Source: Nitrospinota bacterium
Lineage (GTDB): Bacteria > Nitrospinota_A > JADGAW01
Length of the DNA stretch: 20,835 nucleotides
NCBI GenBank assembly: GCA_015231815.1
Contig: JADGAW010000014.1
Coordinates: forward strand, 1-20,835
Reading direction: 5' to 3'
Shown: positions 1-6,270 of the stretch, piece by piece
How positions within the stretch are numbered: position 1 is the first letter of the stretch
Layout of the letters: each line of letters opens with the position of its first letter
The notes under the pieces: generated by a model
Told to the model about the DNA's origin: nothing
Databases searched by the model: none
The model's input: the letters and a program-made list of their open reading frames with translations, nothing else
Translations under genes and position numbers: made by a program

Positions 1-11
1 AGAAAAATTGT

Positions 12-551
12 ATGGAAACTACCCCATCTAAAAATAAAAAGAAAAAAATCATTGCCGCAGTAAAAAAACGGGGGGATGGAAGTGATGTTATCGACGTTGA
101 AGAAAAACAATCCCAGTTCGTTATATTCACCATTGGCGGTTCTCAATATGCCTTTGATGGTGAAGAAATGACCGAAATTCTGGATTTTATGCCAATTACT
201 TATGTTCCCGGGTCTCCTGATTTCATTTTGGGGATAATTAATGTTAGGGGGAATATAGAATCTGTTATTTCAATTAATTCATTTATTGGTTTACAGAATG
301 AAGAAATAAGCGATTGCCGAAGAATTATTATTGCTGAAAAAAATGGTATTCGCTCAGGAATTCTTGTAAAGGATGTTGAAGATGTTTTGGATTTACCGGA
401 AAAAATAGTTCATGAGTCACTTTCAACATTATCTGAAACAATTAAGCATTTTGTAAAAGGAGAATTTGAATATAACGGAAAAACAGTTGTTTTTCTTAAT
501 CTTGAGAAGATTTTTGAAAAAATATGTGAGGCGGGAAATCAGGGTGCATAA
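12..551 (+). CDS. cheW: CheW-like chemotaxis coupling protein
   Basis: CheW proteins link receptors to the CheA kinase in the cytoplasmic signalling array. The CheW fold starts near residue 34 (QFVIFTIGGSQYAF) and carries the typical core motif GIINVRG at 74-80, followed by strands such as IIIAEKNG and VEDVLDLP. The first 32 residues are a lysine-rich, probably disordered extension that standard CheW proteins (about 150-170 aa) do not need. No ribosome binding site is visible in the 11 bases before the ATG, and the frame stays open to the window edge, so the true start may lie outside the window or downstream. It heads a same-strand chemosensory cluster and is followed after 15 bases by a second CheW-like gene. 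Assignment to the CheW family is firm; the start is not. Confidence 0.9.
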   Translation: METTPSKNKKKKIIAAVKKRGDGSDVIDVEEKQSQFVIFTIGGSQYAFDGEEMTEILDFMPITYVPGSPDFILGIINVRGNIESVISINSFIGLQNEEISDCRRIIIAEKNGIRSGILVKDVEDVLDLPEKIVHESLSTLSETIKHFVKGEFEYNGKTVVFLNLEKIFEKICEAGNQGA

Positions 552-566
552 CAAACTCCGTATGAA

Positions 567-956
567 ATGATTGAAGGAAACAATAGGTCAGAAGAGCTTG
601 AAAGTATAGAAGTCATTATGTTTGTGCTGTCAAGCTACTGTTTTGCCATTGACATTGAAGATATTTCGGAAATCATTGAAGTAGAAGAAGCAGAAGCAAA
701 TGAAATTAACCTTGTATCATTTCAGGAAAGGTTGGCTCTCAAAAGTCACACGCTAACATTTCCCAAAGTGGTTATTGGAAAAAACAAAAGTGATGGTTAC
801 ATCATTGAGGAACCCGATGATATATACCGGGTTCATGTTGAGTCGATAAAGACTGTTCCGGTTATTTATGATAAATGTGGAAAGCACCCTTCAGTATGGG
901 GTGTTGTATTTATTAAAGAAAAAACTGTTTTACTTATTGATATTGATGAGTTATAG
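567..956 (+). CDS. Divergent, short CheW-like domain protein
   Basis: This 129-residue protein looks like a reduced CheW domain. It opens with a strand pattern resembling CheW (IEVIMFVLSSYCFAIDIEDISEIIE) and ends with a CheW-like final strand (VWGVVFIKEKTVLLIDIDEL). The central motif G-x-I-N-x-R-G, present in the gene just upstream, is missing; the middle (residues about 50-85) is poorly conserved. By family knowledge it could be a second coupling protein or a modulator that occupies a CheW position in the array, as secondary CheW-like proteins do in Frz-type systems; that role is inference. It lies 15 bases after the first cheW and almost certainly shares its transcript, which appears to end at the terminator at 1044-1124. 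No strong Shine-Dalgarno is visible, so translation may be coupled. Confidence 0.7.
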   Translation: MIEGNNRSEELESIEVIMFVLSSYCFAIDIEDISEIIEVEEAEANEINLVSFQERLALKSHTLTFPKVVIGKNKSDGYIIEEPDDIYRVHVESIKTVPVIYDKCGKHPSVWGVVFIKEKTVLLIDIDEL

Positions 957-1043
957 CAATAAATTAAAGGTAAATGTTTTTAAGAAAGGAGCTTCTAAAA
1001 CAATGCAAAAGTTTATGAGTGTAGAGCATAGGAGGTAGTTATT

Positions 1044-1124
1044 AGGGGGTTAAAGTGGTGAAAGGTTTCTATTCTATTATTTCTTTTCAGATACTCTGCA
1101 CTCTGACCACAGCCCCCTTTTTTT
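1044..1124 (+). terminator. Probable intrinsic terminator or leader attenuator after the two cheW genes
   Basis: GGGGG at 1045-1049 and GTGGT at 1055-1059 can pair with ACCAC at 1106-1110 and CCCCC at 1113-1117, followed at once by seven T (1118-1124). The loop is long (about 46 nt), so this is less compact than a standard terminator. It separates the cheW pair from the cytochrome gene 50 bases downstream, and could either end the cheW transcript or act as an attenuator in the cytochrome leader. Confidence 0.6.
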
Positions 1125-1175
1125 CATGGTTTTTTGTAACGAACAATAATTATTAACTTTTTTGGAGGTGATGTG

Positions 1176-1688
1176 ATGTTTAAGTCTTTTATTATCGGTG
1201 CAGTAACATTTTTAGGGGTTGCTTTTAGCAGTCACGCTATGGCAGGTGATATTGCTTTTCCTGCTGACTGGAAAGATTGGAATTCTGTTTCAACAACGTT
1301 GACGGGTATTGGTGCTCTTCCAGGTTGTGATGCGGATGTTAGTTCTTTGCCTCCTATTTATCAGGAAACTGTTGCTACCTATTGTGCTGTAAAAGAGGGC
1401 GGTCCTGGAGCTGTTGCGGTATTGGTAAATCCTGCAGATGCAGATGCCTATAAGAACAGAAACGGTAAGTTTAGTGATGGCCCAAGTATGATATTACATT
1501 TAAAGGATATGAAAATCCTTTTTGTTTCCGGTCATGCTGGTGGTCAGGCAGTTTATGGTGTTTTTACTGAAGATGGAAAAGAAATAACTGCTCCTGAAGG
1601 TCCTTTGGCTGCATCCACCTGTACTAACTGTCATACGGGATATACAGCATTTTGTCTTAACGGACAGTGTGGAACACAAAATAAATAG
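1176..1688 (+). CDS. Secreted monohaem c-type cytochrome, cytochrome P460-like
   Basis: A 170-residue exported protein. The N-terminus is a Sec signal peptide (basic MFK, hydrophobic FIIGAVTFLGVAF, then SSHAMA with likely cleavage before GDIAF). One haem c site, CTNCH, lies near the C-terminus (C149, C152, H153), so haem would be attached in the periplasm. The body (FPADWKDW near the mature N-terminus, then YKNRNGKFSDG, a strand pair ending in YGVFTEDGKEI, and a late CxxCH) has the layout of the cytochrome P460 family; that match is from pattern recognition and is moderate. Four other Cys (including CLNGQC after the haem site) could form disulfides. GGAGGTG at 1164-1170 is the ribosome binding site; ATG 1176 is preferred over GTG 1173. 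Terminator-like hairpins lie on both sides, so it is probably its own transcription unit inside the chemotaxis cluster. Confidence 0.75.
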   Translation: MFKSFIIGAVTFLGVAFSSHAMAGDIAFPADWKDWNSVSTTLTGIGALPGCDADVSSLPPIYQETVATYCAVKEGGPGAVAVLVNPADADAYKNRNGKFSDGPSMILHLKDMKILFVSGHAGGQAVYGVFTEDGKEITAPEGPLAASTCTNCHTGYTAFCLNGQCGTQNK

Positions 1689-1712
1689 TTTTATTTTAAT
1701 TTGTTAATGTTC

Positions 1713-1739
1713 ATGAGCCTTCCTTTTGGGAAGGCTCAT
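1713..1739 (+). other. Perfect 11-bp hairpin downstream of the cytochrome gene
   Basis: ATGAGCCTTCC (1713-1723) pairs perfectly with GGAAGGCTCAT (1729-1739) around a five-base loop. No T-run follows directly, so it is not a standard intrinsic terminator. It may stabilise the 3' end of the cytochrome mRNA; the real terminator lies just downstream. Confidence 0.6.
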
Positions 1740-1764
1740 TGAAGAGAACATTTTTACCTTCAAG

Positions 1765-1823
1765 AAAAGTGGTTTATAAATCATGAGGAGTTTTCTTCTT
1801 AGGATGTATAAACCACTTTTTTT
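1765..1823 (+). terminator. Strong intrinsic terminator after the cytochrome gene
   Basis: A 14-bp perfect stem, AAAAGTGGTTTATA (1765-1778) with TATAAACCACTTTT (1807-1820), runs into a tract of seven T (1817-1823). The 28-base loop contains a further small hairpin (AGGAG with CTTCT). The A-rich 5' arm and T-rich 3' arm would let it work on both strands. Confidence 0.85.
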
Positions 1824-1878
1824 ACTTTGTGCTGAGAGTTTCTTTACTCTGAGTAATCTGTAAAAATGGTTTCATGGT

Positions 1879-1892
1879 TTTTCATATGAAAA
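1879..1892. promoter_or_regulatory. 14-bp perfect palindrome upstream of the receptor gene
   Basis: TTTTCATATGAAAA is a perfect inverted repeat 47 bases before the receptor start, downstream of the cytochrome terminator. Its place in the presumed promoter region would suit an operator, but AT-rich palindromes of this size arise by chance fairly often. No clear -35/-10 pair was found here. Confidence 0.3.
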
Positions 1893-1938
1893 GATACATT
1901 TGGGAGTTTTAATACTATAAATAAGGAGTGGATATTTA

Positions 1939-3552
1939 ATGGGAAAAAATAAAATTTTTAATACAAGTAGTGTCAAGCATGAAGTTCTTATAGCAATTAT
2001 AGGTGTAGTTGTTTTTTCAATGCTTTTTTTAGGAATTACCCAATATTTCACTGCGCTTTGGCTCAAGCAGGATCAGGTTATAGAGAAAAGTAAAATTTCC
2101 TTGGCACCCATCATTACCCTTGCAACGAGAAACATCAATGGCGGTAATCTCATGAACCTGAAGAACGCAACTGCCATGGACATGTACACAACGAATTCAT
2201 CCCTCTTGTATGTTCATATGACTGGTGTGAGTAAGGGAACAGAACAAACATCGTATATGGCGGCAATTCCCCCAAAAAAGCTTGAATATAGTTATCTCAA
2301 AGAAGGTGTTGATAAAAACCTTATTAACAAAGTATTAAAAAAGGCTTCTGAGGCTACATCAAAAGAACATTATCTGGATAAATCTTCCAATATGCTTTTT
2401 TTAACCAGTGAACTTGATATTCCCAATAAAGGAAAAATTGTTGCTGTTTTTTCTGCTGATGAACTGAGTGGAGTTTGGTTTGATATCCTTCTCGCTCAAC
2501 TAATTCCATTTCTCATTGTTTTGGTTTGTTCTGTTTTTATTGCATTTTATGTTGGCAGACGTATCTCAACCCCAATAGTTTCCCTTTCCGACCAAATTAC
2601 TGACATTGCCAAAACCCTTGATCTGACAAAAAAAGTGGAAATTGAAGAAGGAAATGAAATCCATGAAGTAGCTGTCTGGTTTAATGCGATGGTTGACAGT
2701 ATGAAAGAAATTATTGGTGCTGTTTCAGAAATGACCGACAAACTTAATCAATCAATTGCCGAAATTGCTGCATCCATTCAGGAACAGGCGGGCATTGCAT
2801 CACAGCAGTCTTCTTCAGTTTCTCAAATTACCTCAACAATGGAGGAACTTTCAGCAACCTCAAGTCAAATTGCCGATAATTCAATGTCTGTTGTAAAAAT
2901 TGCCAAGACAGCTTTACAGGAAGCAGAAAAAGGCGGTGTTGCACTGGATTCACTCAATGACAAAATGCTTGAAATTGCAAGAGAAAACGATGCAAACCTT
3001 AAGGAAATTATTGAATTGGGTGGAAAGTCAAAAGAAATCAGCAAAATTATGGAAATTATTAATTCCATCGCAGATCAATCAAAACTTATTGCGTTTAATG
3101 CAGCAATTGAAGCCTCCAGTGCCAACGAAGCAGGGAAAAGGTTTAGTGTCGTTGCCGTTGAAATCAGACGACTTGCAGATAGTGTAATGGATTCTACCAA
3201 TGATATATCTAAAAAAGTTGATGAAATTCAGGGAGCTATCAGCAGGTTGATTGTCTCTTCAGAAAAAGGGTCAGCGAATATTAAAGATGGAACAGAAATT
3301 TCCAAGAAAACCTTGAACGAACTTATTAATATTGTTTCCGGGTCTAAAGAAACGACGGAAGCTGCTTCACAAATTTCCCTGTCAAGTCAGCAACAAAAGA
3401 CCGCTACTACTCAAACCGTAACTGCATTAAAGGAAATCGAAAGTGGAGCCCGTCAGTCTTCTATTTCAATTAAACAAACATCAAATGTCACAACAGAGCT
3501 TATTGAACTTGCTGAAGGTTTAAAGGAAAGAGTAAACAAGTTCAAGGTATAA
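1939..3552 (+). CDS. Methyl-accepting chemotaxis protein (transmembrane receptor)
   Basis: A 537-residue receptor. TM1 is at about 14-37, a periplasmic sensor region at about 38-182 is not assigned to a named fold, TM2 is at about 183-205, HAMP at about 206-258, and a long coiled-coil signalling domain runs to the end. The hairpin tip (about 378-402: ADQSKLIAFNAAIEASS, then NEAGKRF) departs from the common DQTNLLALNAAIEAARAGE tip and recalls the alternative-function/Frz-type receptor class; this class call is from memory. Gln/Glu-rich heptads flanking the tip are likely methylation sites for the CheR and CheB encoded next. There is no C-terminal CheR-docking pentapeptide (it ends ERVNKFKV). 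AAGGAG at 1923-1928 supports the start. The ligand is unknown; the neighbouring periplasmic cytochrome makes a redox-related input possible but unproven. Confidence 0.93.
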   Translation: MGKNKIFNTSSVKHEVLIAIIGVVVFSMLFLGITQYFTALWLKQDQVIEKSKISLAPIITLATRNINGGNLMNLKNATAMDMYTTNSSLLYVHMTGVSKGTEQTSYMAAIPPKKLEYSYLKEGVDKNLINKVLKKASEATSKEHYLDKSSNMLFLTSELDIPNKGKIVAVFSADELSGVWFDILLAQLIPFLIVLVCSVFIAFYVGRRISTPIVSLSDQITDIAKTLDLTKKVEIEEGNEIHEVAVWFNAMVDSMKEIIGAVSEMTDKLNQSIAEIAASIQEQAGIASQQSSSVSQITSTMEELSATSSQIADNSMSVVKIAKTALQEAEKGGVALDSLNDKMLEIARENDANLKEIIELGGKSKEISKIMEIINSIADQSKLIAFNAAIEASSANEAGKRFSVVAVEIRRLADSVMDSTNDISKKVDEIQGAISRLIVSSEKGSANIKDGTEISKKTLNELINIVSGSKETTEAASQISLSSQQQKTATTQTVTALKEIESGARQSSISIKQTSNVTTELIELAEGLKERVNKFKV

Positions 3553-3705
3553 AGGAAAAAAGAAATATATGTATCAATTGTTCTGCTTATTGTTGTCATA
3601 ATGACTCTTATGGAATAGTTGTACTGTCTTTACCATGAACGAGTAAATGGTTAAAGAGGGATTTTTTAATTTGTAGCGGTCATTATTCATTCTAAAAAGA
3701 TTTGT

Positions 3706-4725
3706 ATGTCTAAAGTTAAAGTTCTTATTGTTGATGATAGTGCTACTATCAGGAGAATTATTAAAAAAACCCTCGAAACAGACCCAGACATTGAGGTTGT
3801 TGGTGAGGCAGATGATGGGAAAAAAGCAATAGAGTTGGTGGCTCAGTTAAAACCGGATATTGTTACCATGGATATTCATATGCCTATTATGAATGGTACC
3901 GAAGCCATTGAGAGGATTATGGAAGAATATGCCGTTCCCATCGTTGTCATATCAGGGATGGGAGAATCAATTAAGGCATTTGAATTAATTGAAAAAGGGG
4001 CACTCGACTTAATTGCCAAAGAAAATATTGATTTTAATAATCCAGATGAATTTAACCGGAAAATCAAGCTTTATTCAAGAGTTAAGGTTATTGGGAGGTT
4101 TAAGTCAAAAAAGACTCCTGAGGAAGTTAATGAGGAAAAGAGAAAAAATGATTTCGATAAGGTTGTGGTTATTGCATCATCCACTGGTGGTCCAAAAGCA
4201 CTTTCTACCATATTCAGTAATTTGAAAAGTCCATTTCCATTTCCCATACTTGTCGCACAACATATAGAAAATGGATTTGTAAATGGGTTAGTTGAATGGA
4301 TAAATAATACTACTCCCCTTAATGTTGTAAAAGCAGAGGATGGAAAGAGAATTGCCGCTGGCACAATCTATATATCACCTTCAGAAAAAAACATGATCGT
4401 CTCTTCTGGAAATAGGGTTTTTCTTAATGAAAAGGAACCACAGGATATTTATTCTCCTTCCTGTAATAAGCTGATGCTTTCAGCAGCAAAAGCTTATGGA
4501 GATAGTGTTATCGGAGTAATTCTTACCGGTATGGGGGATGACGGTGCAAAGGGAATGCAAGAGATAAAAAAACAGGGTGGAAAAACCATTGCACAGGATG
4601 AATCAACCTGTATTGTTTTTGGAATGCCAAATGTTGCCATTAAATATGGTTGTATTGACCACGTAATGCCCGTCGATGCAATAGCAGGAATGTTAAATAA
4701 ATTAGCAAAGGATTCTAGTCAATGA
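3706..4725 (+). CDS. cheB: CheB protein-glutamate methylesterase/glutamine deamidase
   Basis: CheB removes methyl groups from receptor glutamates, resetting sensitivity. The 339-residue protein has an N-terminal receiver domain (about 4-122) with acidic pair D10/D11, phospho-acceptor D56 (TMDIHMP) and K105, then a charged linker, then the esterase domain (about 150-335). The catalytic triad is visible: S159 in ASSTGGP, H186 in AQHIE, and D279 in LTGMGDDG. The segment around 250-254 reads SPSCN where many CheBs have R-P-S-V-D. It follows the receptor by 153 bases and overlaps cheR by four bases (ATGA), indicating translational coupling. No clear Shine-Dalgarno precedes the ATG. CheA would be the phosphodonor. 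Confidence 0.95.
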   Translation: MSKVKVLIVDDSATIRRIIKKTLETDPDIEVVGEADDGKKAIELVAQLKPDIVTMDIHMPIMNGTEAIERIMEEYAVPIVVISGMGESIKAFELIEKGALDLIAKENIDFNNPDEFNRKIKLYSRVKVIGRFKSKKTPEEVNEEKRKNDFDKVVVIASSTGGPKALSTIFSNLKSPFPFPILVAQHIENGFVNGLVEWINNTTPLNVVKAEDGKRIAAGTIYISPSEKNMIVSSGNRVFLNEKEPQDIYSPSCNKLMLSAAKAYGDSVIGVILTGMGDDGAKGMQEIKKQGGKTIAQDESTCIVFGMPNVAIKYGCIDHVMPVDAIAGMLNKLAKDSSQ

Positions 4726-6248
4726 ACGCTATCGAAGAGTTAGTTGACTTTGTCTCATTAATAGAAGACAGGTGCGGGATTTCCTATAAAAAAAATGATG
4801 TTGCCCATTTAAAGTCTGCTATCGAAAAAAGAATGCTGAATAATGGAATCTATGACCTCTCGGTTTACTACAATCATGTTTTTAATGACCATGACGAGTT
4901 CAGTCATCTCATCGAAATTTTGACAATTAATGAGACCTATTTCTTTCGGGAAGTGAATCAAATTGACTTTCTCTGTGAAAAATTAATTCCTCCGATGCTT
5001 CAGAACTCTGAAAATAGCATAAGGATATTAAGTGTTGGGTGCTCTGATGGTTCAGAAGTCTATTCAATTGTGATGAAACTTATTGAAAGATTTGGCGATT
5101 TAGCTATGGATAGAATTGATGTAATGGGTGCTGATATTGACAGGAAGATATTAATGAAAGCTCAAAATGGACTCTATGGCAAAAATTCTTTTAGAACCGA
5201 TGATGAGACCTATAAAAATGAATTTTTTAACAAAAAAGGGCTGATTTATGAACTTTCAGACAGGGTGAAAAATCGAGTTAAATTTTTTCAGGCAAACCTC
5301 TTGAGTGACCAATATCCAGATGAAATCAAAAAAGTGGATTTTATTTTTTACCGGAATGTTTCCATTTATTTCGAGAATCATAACCAACGTCGGGTTTTTC
5401 AAAATTTATCCAATCTTTTGAACAAAGATGGCTGTATTTTTCTCAGTTCAACGGAAACCCACCAACACCACCGCATGAATATTCTTAATATTTGTGAGGA
5501 TGAGGGACTCTTTTATTTTAAAAAAGGTGACGCCCTAATAAAGGAAAAACAATATACCTTCGAAGAAATTGAGAGTGTTAAGCAAGAGGAAACGACTTCA
5601 GGTTCCATTATTTCATTTGACGATATAAAGCGCAGAGTTAAAGAAAGAGAGGAAGCCCTGAAAGAGGAGCTTCAATTGGTTGTAGAAATTACAGATACTC
5701 CTGACATTACTGATATTGTTGAGTATGCCAAGGATAAAGATTATAGCTCCGCAATGGAAAAGCTTGATGTCCTGTTAAAAAAAGAACCTGATTGTATTGA
5801 TGCATTAACCTTAAAAGCATCAATTTTATTGAATCTAAATAAAATAAATGAGGCAAGAAGCATTATTGCAAAAGTTATAAGCATAAATAACCTGAACATC
5901 GAGGTAATAATTCTTTTGGGAATTATTGAAAAGTACGATGTGAAAATTCAGGAATCAATTAAGCACTTTAAATCAGCCATGTTTCTTGACCCAACCGTAT
6001 GGTTTGTTCACTATAATCTCGCAGAACTTTATAAGCTTTCAGGAAAAAACCGTGAGGCGGTAAGAGAATATACCCTTTCTAAAAAATTATTACTTACCCA
6101 CGGATTAAAAAATACCGGGTTAACATTTTTTCCCTTTTCCTTTAAATCTGAACAGTTAATTAAACTCTTTGATAACAATATTGATCTGTTGTCGAATGAA
6201 GGGGCTTCTCTGGAAAGACGTTGGGTTAACAGCGGTTCAGGAATATAA
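4722..6248 (+). CDS. cheR: CheR chemoreceptor methyltransferase with C-terminal TPR region
   Basis: CheR transfers methyl groups from S-adenosylmethionine to receptor glutamates. Residues 1-275 are a CheR domain: an N-terminal helical part, NETYFFRE at 70-77, SAM-binding VGCSDGSEVYS at 105-115 (commonly AGCSSGEEPYS), and DFIFYRNVSIYF at 206-217. After a charged linker (about 275-325), residues about 330-480 form helical repeats of TPR type (units such as ALTLKASILLNLNKINEAR and VHYNLAELYKLSGKNREAV). CheR-TPR fusions are known in Frz-like systems, where the TPR restricts or directs methylation; that role is inferred here. AAGGA lies in the end of cheB before the ATG, and the start overlaps the cheB stop. 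With 508 residues it is almost twice the classical CheR length. Confidence 0.93.
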   Translation: MNAIEELVDFVSLIEDRCGISYKKNDVAHLKSAIEKRMLNNGIYDLSVYYNHVFNDHDEFSHLIEILTINETYFFREVNQIDFLCEKLIPPMLQNSENSIRILSVGCSDGSEVYSIVMKLIERFGDLAMDRIDVMGADIDRKILMKAQNGLYGKNSFRTDDETYKNEFFNKKGLIYELSDRVKNRVKFFQANLLSDQYPDEIKKVDFIFYRNVSIYFENHNQRRVFQNLSNLLNKDGCIFLSSTETHQHHRMNILNICEDEGLFYFKKGDALIKEKQYTFEEIESVKQEETTSGSIISFDDIKRRVKEREEALKEELQLVVEITDTPDITDIVEYAKDKDYSSAMEKLDVLLKKEPDCIDALTLKASILLNLNKINEARSIIAKVISINNLNIEVIILLGIIEKYDVKIQESIKHFKSAMFLDPTVWFVHYNLAELYKLSGKNREAVREYTLSKKLLLTHGLKNTGLTFFPFSFKSEQLIKLFDNNIDLLSNEGASLERRWVNSGSGI

Positions 6249-6270
6249 CAATTTTTTTTTAACAGCTACG

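Noticed and set aside
957..1124. Cyclic-di-GMP (GEMM) riboswitch upstream of the cytochrome gene
   Set aside because: Such riboswitches are known before cytochrome genes in some anaerobes, but the conserved GEMM core motifs are not present; only the T-tract hairpin is supported.
3553..3705. Terminator or promoter between the receptor gene and cheB
   Set aside because: Only five-bp pairings (such as ACCAT/ATGGT) not followed directly by a T-run, and no clear -35/-10 pair; I see nothing firm in this gap.
6252..6260. Run of nine T between cheR and cheA, as a possible slippage site producing a CheR-CheA fusion
   Set aside because: The cheR stop (6246-6248) comes before the run, so slippage there cannot bypass it; the open cheA frame upstream is best explained as chance overlap.
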